Assembly: GCA_023897205.1 (NCBI GenBank)
Contig: JAHWDD010000009.1
Coordinates: forward strand, 682,001-746,000
Reading direction: 5' to 3'
DNA: 64,000 nt
Origin: Exophiala sp. HKRS030
Taxonomy: Eukaryota > Ascomycota > Eurotiomycetes > Chaetothyriales > Herpotrichiellaceae
The first letter of the stretch is position 1, and every line of letters begins with the position of its first letter. The notes below the pieces were generated by a model. That model saw only the letters and a program-made list of their open reading frames with translations, was not told the DNA's origin and made no database searches. Of this stretch, positions 34,821-45,231 are shown one piece after another. The translations under genes and the position numbers were made by a program.

Positions 34821-36169
34821 AGGTTATGCCAGAGGTGAATCGACAAAAGAAAGAATGATCATTTGGAGTGTAGATAGTACAGGTAAATTTATTTCCCAGA
34901 TAAAAGTATTAAATATTAAAATCCTTTGCAGACAATTAAGTAGTGATTGAGGTCGTTAAAGTACCTAAAGGTGGTTGTCGAGTATTGTACTCCTTTGTAT
35001 CAAGCGTTTCTAGCCTAATAAAAAGTACCATCAAAGGTGTCTGTGGCACTCCGTACAAAGTACAGAGTGCCACTAATATCTGCCTATTAGTAGCCTAGAG
35101 ATCTAGGCATCAAGTACCTAAACGGAGTGCCTGGAAGATTTAACTATACGTGCTTAAGGTTACGGAAATACTTTATAAAGGACCAATGAATGACTTGTAT
35201 TTGTTGGCCACATGCACCAACCAAATATCAACGTTGGAAAAATAAAATTTCAGAATTACTCCGTAGAGTATTATATTAATGCTGTTAAATACATTGTAGT
35301 TTTGGGTATGGAAAAGACTCTTTTGTACGGAATCCCTAATCAATATCACAATCCCAACAATCCTCCCTCGGTTTTACAGGACAATGTCTAAATACTCCGT
35401 AGTCCGTATTACTCCCTCCCTCCCTCCCTCCTAATTATAAAAATTGCACATGTCATGCAATTTGTCACCCATAACACACTTGCTTGTTCCTCTCTTTCAA
35501 CTGTTCCTCTACCGACTTTCCTCCCCACGCATCCATCCACCTCGTTCCCATTTTTCTTCGGCCGTACAAATCCAAAGAATTTTCTTTTTTTTCTTTTTAA
35601 CATTCACGTGGTCACCATCGCCTACAGACTACACACCACAGACTCCGGCTTCTTCACATTGCACAGTACAATACAGGCCTCCATCGTCTACTGCCTCCAA
35701 CTTGTCACTCCCTCTGAGAGAAAGACAACAACAACAACAACAATCAATTTCCCACCAATCAACAACAAACCACCACCCACGAATTTGTGATCCCCTGTTC
35801 AACTTCTCAACCCTCCTGACCGTTGATTCCTTTTCGACATCTATCCTCGAGTCTTGACTTTTTGTCCAACCATCCCACGAGTCTCTGCCACCAACAGAAC
35901 AAAATTCACCGATAGGCCCATCAGCTGACCAATTCTCCTGGTCAACATCTCTCAGCCGTCACCTCCGTCAATTCGCCTCCTACGCCGTATCCAAACTACA
36001 TATTCTGCCGTATTCCAGAATCAAATTCACGCTCCGGCCTTTCCTGTGCGCGCTCACCTCGTTCACCAGAATCTTGTATATCATGTCCGACACTTTATAA
36101 TCTCACCTCACCTTCGTGGTGTTCTTGTTCTCCCCGCCTCTCTTATTCCCACCGCCTTTTTTAATTTTC
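34821..36169. promoter_or_regulatory. Divergent promoter region of tfb4 and the UCS chaperone gene, with inverted repeats
   Basis: The part from 34860 to 35400 is AT-rich and holds several inverted repeats and three copies of ACTCCGTA (35048, 35258, 35394). The part from 35400 to 36169 is strongly pyrimidine-rich on the plus strand, with a ccct repeat (about 35413-35431), a CAA run (about 35727-35743) and a CACGTG (35605-35610). It is probably the long leader of the plus-strand gene. No protein-like frame is convincing. Confidence 0.5.
35043..35073. repeat. Inverted repeat, 14-bp arms
   Basis: gtggcactccgtac (35043-35056), a 3-nt loop, then gtacagagtgccac (35060-35073). The arms pair with one mismatch. 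The left arm contains the recurring ACTCCGTA motif. Transcribed, it would fold as a hairpin; it could also be a relic of a small mobile element. Confidence 0.8.
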
Positions 36170-38770
36170 ATGGTCAAAGCCTATCCGATCTCGGCGCCGT
36201 CTTCAATGTCGAAAATGGCCGCTGTCCAGCGTATGACCCGGAAATTATCCGAAGAGCGCGCCTCCGTTCTGGCCAACGAAGCCGTCGCATTGTCCTTGTC
36301 GGGCGATAAAGTGGTATGTGGTTTTTCTCATAACTGCCGAATTCATACACTAATAAACGTCCAGCAAGCTTCTCGAAAATTACGCGAGGCTGCAGCTCTG
36401 GTGAACGACAATCCAGACGTCAAAGCCGCTTTTTTGGCCATCCACAACGATCAGCTTAGCTCGCCACTTCGTGATTTGTGTCGGAGATATTTCTTGTACC
36501 ACGACAGCACCGCTGGAGACGAGGCGGTGAATTATTTGAAAAGTCCCGATGCCGCCAATGCCGCTCCCGTGGCACTTGAATGTCTACAGATTGTTCTCGA
36601 GAGCCAACCCACCACCCTCTCGTCTGCCCAGGATTTCATCATAGCCGAGCTTGCGAGGCAGAGTCAACCCGTCCGTCAATATCTTGCTACCGAGCTCCAG
36701 GCGTCAACCACGGAATTCTTCGACAATGTCTATGAACGTGGCGATGATGCGGCAAATTGTCTCCGCTCCATCGTGCTCGACGGCTCGCTCTGGTCGTCGG
36801 AAGATGTTCGACTCCGCGTCGAAGATGATCTTTTCCAGCTCTTTCTCGCGAAATTGATGGAGACCGGACACGACCACGATGGCCGCGCACTAAAAGGCAT
36901 CGCCCTCTTGTTGATAGCCGACACCCAGCGACTGCACACCTTCATTGACGGTGAGGCTTTCGAGGCTCTGATGGGCTCCCTCGACCTCAGGCTACCAGCC
37001 GTGGTCCGTGGGCAAGCCACGCTCGTCCTCTCCAAATTCTTCGAAGTCGCGGATAGCACAGGCCAAGACTTTCTCTACGATTACATTCGGAAGCATGTGG
37101 AGCGACAAAAGGGTGATGATCTCGTGCTGGCATTCTCCGCCAGTGCACATCTGTTCCCTGTGGTGCCCACCATGATGGCCCAGCTGTTCTTGACTGAGGG
37201 CTTTCTGCCGTCAATCATGCCTCTGCTGGAAAACCAATTCAGCAATCCCATAGTACATGACGCTTTCCTCATGCTGGTGAATGCTGCCTGCCTGGACGGG
37301 GCCTGTCGCACGGCCATTGCACAATACTGTACCCCATGGCTCGCTCATAAAGTCAGCAATGGAACTGGGAAGCAACCTTCGCTCTCAGCGACGGTCTTGG
37401 CAAAATTGAGAACGTCTGGTGCCAGGGCGGGAGATCAGAGAGCCAACCAGGCGGACGAAGATGTCAGTGAACTTGTTGATCTTTTCAAAACTACCCTTGT
37501 CGTTGAAGAAGGAAGAAATGTTTCTGACTCGATTGAAGGCCTTGCGTACACGTCTTTGAAGCCCGAGGTCAAAGAATCGCTCGCCAAGGATCCCACCTTT
37601 TTGAAATCCCTACTCGACACGTTGAACTCGTCTCACGATTCACCCGAAGTGGTCGTCGGTGGGTTAAGCATCATCTCGAACTTGACTCAATATCCCGCGA
37701 ACCTGTCAGAAGAACAAAAGAGAATATCACAGTTGAAAGCCTACGCCAATGCCACGAAACCCGCCGACCCCAGTCCGCTCGAGAACGAGGATCACGTAAA
37801 GGCACGGTGCTCGGCCGTGGTGGAAGCAGGAGTGGTCGCCACATTGGTCAAACTTAACAAACGCCGGTCGCCGGCGACGTCCCAATTGACGGATCGAATA
37901 TTATTGTCCTTGTCCAAGAATTCGAAAGACCGAGGCAAAATCGCCCAACAAGGAGCGGTGAAACTCTTGATCCTCCACGCTCAAAAGAATTTGGAGTCTT
38001 CGGAGAATAACAATGCGACCATCGACGCCGCCCATGCTCTCGCACGAGTGTTGATATCTCTCAACCCGTCGCATGTCTTCGCCGCAGGCTCGACGCCACA
38101 TATCACGGATGCAGTGATTCCCCTCGTGGCTCTGCTGAAAACTCCACGCGGCCAGCCGGTCTTTAGTGATCAGCCGCGGGATCTTCTGGCCGTGTTTGAA
38201 AGTTTACTTGCCCTCACCAACCTCGCGTCGGCCCCGGAGCCGAGCGCGGCCAACAGCATCATCAAGACCGCCTGGGACGAAATCGAGGAGTTGTTGCTGG
38301 GAAACAACGGCATGATACGACGGGCCGCGTGCGAGTTGATCTGCAACTTGACCGTTCACCCTGCGTGTGCCGAGAAGTTCGCCGACGGTTCCAGTCGCGC
38401 CGGTCAACGGCTCCACTTGCTCATCGCCATGGCCGACGTCGACGACATGCCGACGAGGAGGGCGGCCAGCGGTGCCTTGGCCATGTTGACCGAGGGATTC
38501 TCTTCCGTCGTGTCGGCACTCTTGGAGTTTGAACGCTCGCCCGAGATCCTGTTGGATCTTTGCCGGGACGACGACGCGGGAGTCGTCCACAGGGGGCTCG
38601 TGGTGGTGAGGAACATGGTCTGCGAGGAAGACGACGCCCTGGCCACCAGGGCGAGGACCTCGTTCAAACGACAAGGTGCCGTGGAAAAGTTGAAGACGTG
38701 TCTGAAAAAGACCAAGGATCCCACCTTGTTACAAAGAGGCGTCGACGCACTCAAGACTCTTGTGGAGTGA
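36170..38770 (+). CDS. UCS-domain myosin chaperone (She4/Rng3/UNC-45 type, CRO1)
   Basis: Exons 36170-36313 and 36365-38770 give 849 aa. The 51-nt intron has a GTATGT donor and CCAG acceptor; it is in frame and has no stop, so it can also be read through. The start is the first ATG (MVKAYPIS); ATGs at 36206 and 36215 are alternatives. After a short helical start (LREAAALVNDNPDVKAAF), the rest is an armadillo-like helical array with the UCS-type C-terminus (IRRAACELICNLTVHP, TRRAASGALAMLTE, GVDALKTLVE). UCS proteins fold and protect myosin motor domains and support actin-based polarity and cytokinesis. Podospora CRO1 is needed for septation and the syncytial-to-cellular transition. Confidence 0.88.
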   Translation: MVKAYPISAPSSMSKMAAVQRMTRKLSEERASVLANEAVALSLSGDKVVCGFSHNCRIHTLINVQQASRKLREAAALVNDNPDVKAAFLAIHNDQLSSPLRDLCRRYFLYHDSTAGDEAVNYLKSPDAANAAPVALECLQIVLESQPTTLSSAQDFIIAELARQSQPVRQYLATELQASTTEFFDNVYERGDDAANCLRSIVLDGSLWSSEDVRLRVEDDLFQLFLAKLMETGHDHDGRALKGIALLLIADTQRLHTFIDGEAFEALMGSLDLRLPAVVRGQATLVLSKFFEVADSTGQDFLYDYIRKHVERQKGDDLVLAFSASAHLFPVVPTMMAQLFLTEGFLPSIMPLLENQFSNPIVHDAFLMLVNAACLDGACRTAIAQYCTPWLAHKVSNGTGKQPSLSATVLAKLRTSGARAGDQRANQADEDVSELVDLFKTTLVVEEGRNVSDSIEGLAYTSLKPEVKESLAKDPTFLKSLLDTLNSSHDSPEVVVGGLSIISNLTQYPANLSEEQKRISQLKAYANATKPADPSPLENEDHVKARCSAVVEAGVVATLVKLNKRRSPATSQLTDRILLSLSKNSKDRGKIAQQGAVKLLILHAQKNLESSENNNATIDAAHALARVLISLNPSHVFAAGSTPHITDAVIPLVALLKTPRGQPVFSDQPRDLLAVFESLLALTNLASAPEPSAANSIIKTAWDEIEELLLGNNGMIRRAACELICNLTVHPACAEKFADGSSRAGQRLHLLIAMADVDDMPTRRAASGALAMLTEGFSSVVSALLEFERSPEILLDLCRDDDAGVVHRGLVVVRNMVCEEDDALATRARTSFKRQGAVEKLKTCLKKTKDPTLLQRGVDALKTLVE

Positions 38771-40272
38771 ATGAACTTGTTCGACTTATCACGACCGACT
38801 TTACCCAAGCATACCTACTTCCTACCCACGCATCACAAGCACGAGGTGCTCGACACGCACACACTCACTCACCACCCCCCCTTCTCTCTCTCTATTACAG
38901 ATACACAATCTCTCCGAAGTTTACGACGGCCGGAAACCTTTTTCACCCCCCAAATATACTCCATACGACTTTACGAAATATAATGCATTGCCCTGCATGA
39001 CCTGTTGGGGCTTTACTGACAATGGCGATGGGCAACATCCTCCCCATGTGTTCGGACCATGGGACATTTTTTTCACGAAATTGAAACGAAACATAGGCGT
39101 CTGCAATTTGGGGCATCATCATCATCATCATCATCATTATGCATGCAATTCGCATTGGGCGGGGAGGGGGCTTACGAGATACAAGTACATTTTTTGAAAT
39201 TTACAGACGTCGGGCGCGTGGCGATTAGATTTGGCGGGCGTACAGCAGATGTTCGTTCGTACGGAGTAGAGCTCTCACGTTTGGAAGACTCGACCCTTGA
39301 TTCGATGGGACATGAATGAATAGACATGGTCATAAAGAGCAAGGTGTTTTTGTTTTATTTTTTGGTACCCATAAATTTTACATCCTTCATCTTCTTTGTG
39401 TGCAATCACATCTTCCAATTCTATGTAGAGACACACGACAGGTGCCCACGTCGGCCACCACGACTGACTCGATTGTGACCGAAAGTGCAAAACAGTGCCC
39501 GGGCGCGATCCCCGTCTCGACCGTATTCACGGGTGGTCCAAGTCGTGCCTTTTTTGGGACGCGAGCTCTGTTGACAGGGCGACGAAAAGACGACGCTTCC
39601 TCTTTTGTGGTTTCATACTTGCCACGGCCCCCTGTGGAGGTCCGAGAGAAGAACCACCCCCGCCCGTATGCTGGCTTGCCACCATCAAAGTACATACATC
39701 CTGGCGTCTTTTGCCATGGTTTGAACGGATCCGGAGGCCCTCGATGCCGGAAATTTGTCATTTGCAAGGCCCTCTTCCAACCAGGGAGGTGACATGTTCT
39801 CCGAACCTAGTTCGTAACCATCGATTCCCAATCGTTGAGGCGTCGTTCAGAGAAAGGGAGGTTTCGGCCGACGTTGATATCTGTATGCTCACTTGCTGCA
39901 AGCCACATATTCCCAGAACTGACTGGGCCAGTGCTGATTCATGCACGGAAAGTTACCACTCTACGTCCTCCTGTCTTCCTGGTGTCGACCAAGCCGCGGT
40001 GAGGACAGCTTGCTCACCTCCCGATGGGAAACAGGTAGTACGGATATGTTAGGTTGTTCAGCCACTCATCGATCATAGCCAACACCTTTGCCGTGTGTCG
40101 GCTCCAGATTGGTTTCGATTGCCTCTGTATAGAAGGCAACTGGATGGCAATGTTGAGCTGACCTTCACACCCGTCCATCAAACAGTTGAGAAGGGGCCGT
40201 GAGACATGCTAACGACCGCTAATCGAAGCAGACAGTGCACTCCGAACTTGCGATTCGGAGACCAAATCAGAC
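38771..40272. other. Intergenic between convergent genes, no gene seen
   Basis: 1.5 kb. It contains a (CAT)n microsatellite (about 39114-39138) and a TACGGAGT motif (39260-39267). The longest frame (185 codons, plus strand, from 39495) has no protein-like features. A decayed gene cannot be excluded. Confidence 0.55.
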
Positions 40273-42852
40273 TCAAACATGGGCACTTGGTGGGACCGGG
40301 TGGTCATCCTCTCCTTGGGTCTCCAAAATACGTTGACGGCGTCCCACATGGTTCATAGGTAGTAGTCTCAAACGCCTATAGGGACTTCTGGCCTTTGGCT
40401 CACAGTATGCGAACGATTTCGTGTAAAAATGGAAGTCCTGGTCTAGACCCGAAGCCCCATTTGATCCAGCACTGACCTGGTCAGCAGCAGTCTCGGGTTC
40501 TCTCGAGGGTTCGCTGATGGTGATTTTCTTCTGTTCACGTCTCGCGCTCGACCGATGCATGATCTTCGTTTTGTCATTATTTGATCGCTCTGTCTTCTCC
40601 TTCTGCTGCTTCTCATTTGCTAGTCTGGCGATTGCTCTCAACTCCGATACCTCTTTCCTGAGTTGAGCTTGTTCCTCCATAGATAATTGATTCAAATGTT
40701 GGAGTTGGTTCAAAAGTGCTCGAGACTCTCGTAATTGTTCCTCGAATTCAGCCGAGTTCTTTTCCATTTGAGCTTTGACTTCGGCTCTCTCCTGCTCAGC
40801 AACATAGAGCTTTCGTTGCAAGTCGGCTTCCAGTTGTGCACTTCTCTTTGTGAGTTCACGCTCAGACTCTTCCACTCTTTTAAGTTGCTCTCTCAACTCG
40901 GTCGCGGTAAGCGCTAAATGATTGATGGTATCTGCTTGCTCGTTGTTATGCATATTTCTGCTGTTGATCCTCGCCTGCTCATCACTCATCACTTCGCTTT
41001 GGTGGGTGCCTAGTGCCGGCACAGGATGATCGGATTTCAGCTGACGACGAACAGCGTACCTAAGTGAAGTTTGCCGAGTAAAAGGCACGAATACCAAGTC
41101 CCCTTCATCCTCCTGCTCTGGCGAAACCGAAGCCGATTTTGGTGCATCAGAAATGTGCTTCAAGAAAACGCCGCACTCCTTCACAAAAATTTCGGCCTTT
41201 TCAGCAGGAGTGAGCGAGCTGACGTCCTCTGAGATAGGAAGAGAAGCCCACTCATTCAGGATGCTGCATCCCCTAGCGTACAGAATTTTGCGCATATTAG
41301 GATTGCGGACGGGTATTGGTGCACTTATGCCAGACTTGACTGCAGCGTCCAGGATGATTGTATACTCGGGCAGTTTCCGACATGTGACGCAGAGATCAAG
41401 CATGCGGTAGACCACGCGTACGAAGCCCTTGTATGTATATGTTGCAATGGTTGATGCGTGTTCAATTGAACGTCGGAGCCAGATTTGCCCTTTTTCCCAA
41501 TTGCGTTGTTGTGTGTAATATGTTAGAAAGCTTCTGAACAGATGGTTTTTCCTGAACCCGCCATAGTCCATCTCTTGTAACAGAGACAGCCAACCTTCCG
41601 CACGCTCAGGTTGTCCACACCGTAAAGCTGCATATATCAACACCTGCAGCAGCTTCACATTCAAGGACGCAGGGACGGGTAGATCCAGGCCATTTGCATG
41701 GACCCTTTTCCAAGGGCTGATAACATTCACTCTTGAATCTGACCTTGTTATCTCTGGTAAGAGGTGATTCAAGGACCGAGAATCACAGACTTGACCGATC
41801 TGCAATAGCATGTAAAACACTGCGTTATCGGTCAATGGCAACGTGCTCTTCTTCAAGGCTGCAATGACAAAGTAGGCCAGGCTGTAGTGACCATTGGTCG
41901 AGAAAGCTCGAATGAGCTCGATGTATGAGGACACAGACAGAACCTGAGTGCTCTCCAAGAGTACTTGTCCAAAGCGATTGATGAGGTCGACGAGGTTTAT
42001 GTCCCCTGCACGGAAGGCTGTTGTTAATTCCCAGACAGCATTATTTAGATCAGATCTGTACGCTTGAGCTTCGATACGATATGAAATGCGGAGAAGGTCT
42101 TCCCGATGTCTGAATGTTCTCATCTCATCCCGAGTCAGTCGCAACATCTCAATGAGTCGGTTGCTGTCCTGGGAAAACTCGACATTCTCCACGTCTGCAG
42201 CATCCTCTCCTGGAGCGAGACTGAAGTAGGGGCTCGGTCCGACCTGGAGGTGGAGCAGCAGTCTCAGGGAAAGCATGATAGCGTTGAGTCGATGATATCT
42301 TTGGAAGCCAGCAAGTTCTGCCGGCGAGAACTTTGCGTCTTCGTATATTTCCGCAGGCTTCACGTCTACCATTTGCTTCGCATAGCTCCGCAACCCGGGG
42401 TTGTAGACATGAGGCATACAACCTTCCCCATTTCCTTCCCACAATGGCATTTCCACTTCATTGTCGAACTCCTCTACCGCGTCTACTCGAGCGTTTGCAG
42501 CTGTCGAATACCCTCGTCTCTGTTCGCAAATCCCTCTCCGGATGCCTCGAAGCTGAAGAGCATTTCTAACCCGCTGTTCTCGCTCATTGATCTCTCGGAT
42601 CTCTTCGTGAATGACGAGGAGTTTGTCATCCCAATCTTTTCTTTGCTTTGCTTTCCAGCTGGTGTCGACTATGAGGACTGCGGCAAGCACAGGAGCAAGG
42701 AAGATTGTGAATACATCGTTGAACGTAGGTCGGCGTCTGAGGGGAGCTGTAGTAGTCTTCCGTACTAATAAAGGTGTGGTCGTCTCGATCGATCGGAGAG
42801 GAGGGCAGCCGCTGAGTCTAGGCCGGGGTAATTGGGCCCATAGTGCTCGCAT
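40273..42852 (-). CDS. Putative organellar PPR-like protein with C-terminal coiled coil
   Basis: One uninterrupted frame. I favour the ATG at 42852 (MRALWAQLPRPRLSGCPP, 859 aa) because it gives a basic, acid-free mitochondrial-type presequence and a start I associate with fungal relatives. The first in-frame ATG is at 42978 and would add 42 residues. A hydrophobic segment (FTIFLAPVLAAVLIV) comes early. The middle has repeated helical pairs such as SYIELIRAFSTNGHYSLAYFVI and LIYAALRCGQPERAEGWLSLL, resembling pentatricopeptide repeats. A long heptad-like coiled coil (about 640-760) and a basic tail follow. PPR-type proteins bind organellar RNA. The PPR assignment is inferred from helical periodicity, not a clear consensus. 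Confidence 0.65.
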   Translation of the reverse strand: MRALWAQLPRPRLSGCPPLRSIETTTPLLVRKTTTAPLRRRPTFNDVFTIFLAPVLAAVLIVDTSWKAKQRKDWDDKLLVIHEEIREINEREQRVRNALQLRGIRRGICEQRRGYSTAANARVDAVEEFDNEVEMPLWEGNGEGCMPHVYNPGLRSYAKQMVDVKPAEIYEDAKFSPAELAGFQRYHRLNAIMLSLRLLLHLQVGPSPYFSLAPGEDAADVENVEFSQDSNRLIEMLRLTRDEMRTFRHREDLLRISYRIEAQAYRSDLNNAVWELTTAFRAGDINLVDLINRFGQVLLESTQVLSVSSYIELIRAFSTNGHYSLAYFVIAALKKSTLPLTDNAVFYMLLQIGQVCDSRSLNHLLPEITRSDSRVNVISPWKRVHANGLDLPVPASLNVKLLQVLIYAALRCGQPERAEGWLSLLQEMDYGGFRKNHLFRSFLTYYTQQRNWEKGQIWLRRSIEHASTIATYTYKGFVRVVYRMLDLCVTCRKLPEYTIILDAAVKSGISAPIPVRNPNMRKILYARGCSILNEWASLPISEDVSSLTPAEKAEIFVKECGVFLKHISDAPKSASVSPEQEDEGDLVFVPFTRQTSLRYAVRRQLKSDHPVPALGTHQSEVMSDEQARINSRNMHNNEQADTINHLALTATELREQLKRVEESERELTKRSAQLEADLQRKLYVAEQERAEVKAQMEKNSAEFEEQLRESRALLNQLQHLNQLSMEEQAQLRKEVSELRAIARLANEKQQKEKTERSNNDKTKIMHRSSARREQKKITISEPSREPETAADQVSAGSNGASGLDQDFHFYTKSFAYCEPKARSPYRRLRLLPMNHVGRRQRILETQGEDDHPVPPSAHV

Positions 42853-42978
42853 CTCCCGAGCATATATCTTCCACCACCCCGAGGTCAAGCATAGAGTCAA
42901 GGGAAAAACAAGAGGAGGAATGGTGTTGGTGCAGAGAAATCGGCATGCGGTGGAATGATTTACGTTGATTCCGTCCAT

Positions 42979-43257
42979 CGCAAGCTCTATATCGGTCACG
43001 TGTTTGGACGGAAATAATTCATGTCAGTCTCATATCATTGGCTCCTCATTTTGGTCGTACCTGCGCGACCGCGTTCCTATCAGACACTTTTGTTACCCAC
43101 TCCTCATTTGGTAGACTTGCAATGCTCAAGCAAGATATTCCCACAGATATACGATGCATGCTTTGAGATTATCTTAGTTTACAGACAATAAGATCGACCT
43201 CACGTCATACTGGCGACTCCTTTTCGACGCCAAATGTGACGTACCTCACCCAGTCCT
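42979..43257. promoter_or_regulatory. Compact bidirectional promoter with CACGTG
   Basis: At most 405 bp (279 if the upstream ATG is used) separate the PPR-like gene (minus) from the glycosyltransferase-like gene (plus). A TCACGTG element lies at 42996-43002. Shared regulation is inferred from spacing only. Confidence 0.4.
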
Positions 43258-45231
43258 ATGGCTGCCAGGAGCCGATTCCTGCCTGAGATCAGGGCTCACG
43301 ACAAAAAGGATGGCTTCGTGCCTGCGCGTGCATACACGTCAAAGCTCGGCTCGTGGAGATTCCTCCGACGTCGACGTACAATCCTAGCCATACTTGGGAT
43401 ATGCTTCCTGTATCTATTCTTCAAGAACATGCCCACAGACTTGCCGCCAGTCTCAGAACGTTACGATTCGCGCTTCGGTCGATTGAGTCCCGGGCTACAA
43501 CAACAGCAAGCATGGCAAAGTCAAGAACAGACCGGTATCGGAAAGGACAACAATTATGAAGGGCCTATAGTGTTTCTACACCTCGGAAAGTCCCTTCGCA
43601 GGGTCTCCGCTACTCGCGACTCAAAGGGTAGTATTCTGTTTGCTGTATCAAGGCTCGAGAGCATACCACGAATACTGCCGGTCGCTTGTTCCATGGCACA
43701 GTACAATCGAACTCGTGTGCAAGTCGCCTTCATGGGACGTTCAATTGCCAGCTGGGCAGACATAAAAGCTCTGAACGGTATTCCACGCGACGACTGTGAT
43801 GTACTTCTTCACGATGCGCGGCCAGACTTTCCAGCCCTCTCGTCTGAGACGAGGTTGGATGTTAGTGCTAGGGCAAGCTTGGGACACATTCATTCATATG
43901 CACAGCTTAGTGCGGTACTAGTCGGCGACGATGACTTCGAGGCTGGCTATTTTGTCAAAGCATTGAGAGAGAAATCCAATGCGTTGGGTCTTTCACTTAT
44001 CGCTCTGCCTGCTGGTGGTCTCGGAAGTCTCTCTTGGGTTTCCTCTCTGGGAGCTGCATCTCTGAATCATGTCAGCAAGATTCACGTCGATATTGTGATC
44101 CAGGCACAGCCCGAATCTTCGGCATCGCTCATTCGGCTTCTACGTTCAATCAAAGAAGCGGATTACTCTGGCTGGGCCGTGCCACGCCTGATCATCGAGC
44201 TTCCAGCCGATGTCGACCCGTTCCTTTCTGACTACATTTCACGCTTTCAGTGGCCCTCTGATGATAGCAGTGGTAACACCAAGTTGGTGGTAAGACGTCG
44301 AGTCGACAAGAACGTTCTGTCACCTGCCCAAGCATCCCTGCGAACAATTGAGTCTTTTTTCCCTTTGACCCCTGCCGAATCTCATGTCCTTCTGCTCTCA
44401 CCTCGGGCAGAGCTCTCACCGAGCTACTTTCAGCTGTTGATGTACACGCTGCTCGAGTATAAATATGCTGCAAAGAGGACAGATCTAGCCAACCGCCTCA
44501 TCGGGTTCTCACTGGATCTTCCAACACATGCCCCAGACCTCGAAACAGAGGCGCCTTGGACATCAAGTCGGCTGAATGAGCCACTCGTCCTTTGGCAAGT
44601 GCCGAATACCAACGCAGCACTGTACTTTGGTGAGCGCTGGGCGGAGTTGCGTTCTTTCTTATCCCTTCGGCTCGAGCTTGATGCCGATCTGTCTGGAAAG
44701 GTGCCTTCTACTCCGACCATGTCTCATGAGTTCCCATCTTGGTTGCAATCTATGCTTGAAATGATGAGGGCACGTGATTACTGGATGATGTATCCAAACT
44801 ACGCGGCCACTCGAGGTTCGGCAGCAGTGACGATGCATCGTGAATTGCCTACCTCTCCAGAGGAGTATATGCAGGACCAATCAGGCCAGCAAGCCACAGA
44901 GGCGAATGGGCTTCAGATGGCGGCGGAGCAGGTCCTCACAGCAAATGACGAGGTAAAGCGATTGACACGAAAAGAGCATCGGCCGCATCCTGCCTCGCTC
45001 GTAGCGCCGCTCTTGGAGTCAATGAGTCTGGAGATGCGGCAGAGCAACCTTGTAGATGCCATGCCGTTGATATCGTACAGTGGAGTTAAGATTGAATGGG
45101 AGGAGTCTGGAGCTTCGGCGTGGCAGTTTGCTAAGGATTTCGCGCAGACGGTCGGAGGCTGCGCTAGCTACGACCCGGGGCACCAAGGCAGCGGCTCTGT
45201 CGAGTCACTGTTTTGTCTGGCGGGACGATAG
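43258..45231 (+). CDS. Type II membrane glycosyltransferase-like protein
   Basis: Intronless, 657 aa from the ATG at 43258. A short basic cytosolic N-terminus is followed by one transmembrane helix (41-57, TILAILGICFLYLFF preceded by RRRR), then a large lumenal domain: the topology of Golgi glycosyltransferases. Blocks VVYFL-like (PIVFLHLGKSL), HVDIVIQAQPESSASLIRLLRSIKEADYSG, PRLIIELPADVDPFL and ESHVLLLSPRAELSPSYFQLLMYTLLEY resemble fungal proteins commonly annotated as glycosyltransferase 2. LLLSPRAELSP sits where a metal-binding DxD would be expected in family-2-type enzymes, and no clear DxD is visible there. The donor and product are unknown; a cell-wall or protein glycosylation role is inferred. 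Confidence 0.7.
   Translation: MAARSRFLPEIRAHDKKDGFVPARAYTSKLGSWRFLRRRRTILAILGICFLYLFFKNMPTDLPPVSERYDSRFGRLSPGLQQQQAWQSQEQTGIGKDNNYEGPIVFLHLGKSLRRVSATRDSKGSILFAVSRLESIPRILPVACSMAQYNRTRVQVAFMGRSIASWADIKALNGIPRDDCDVLLHDARPDFPALSSETRLDVSARASLGHIHSYAQLSAVLVGDDDFEAGYFVKALREKSNALGLSLIALPAGGLGSLSWVSSLGAASLNHVSKIHVDIVIQAQPESSASLIRLLRSIKEADYSGWAVPRLIIELPADVDPFLSDYISRFQWPSDDSSGNTKLVVRRRVDKNVLSPAQASLRTIESFFPLTPAESHVLLLSPRAELSPSYFQLLMYTLLEYKYAAKRTDLANRLIGFSLDLPTHAPDLETEAPWTSSRLNEPLVLWQVPNTNAALYFGERWAELRSFLSLRLELDADLSGKVPSTPTMSHEFPSWLQSMLEMMRARDYWMMYPNYAATRGSAAVTMHRELPTSPEEYMQDQSGQQATEANGLQMAAEQVLTANDEVKRLTRKEHRPHPASLVAPLLESMSLEMRQSNLVDAMPLISYSGVKIEWEESGASAWQFAKDFAQTVGGCASYDPGHQGSGSVESLFCLAGR

Noticed and set aside
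39495..40052. 185-codon frame on the plus strand
   Set aside because: Random-looking composition with many Cys, His and Arg and no family resemblance. Overlapping frames on both strands are equally open.
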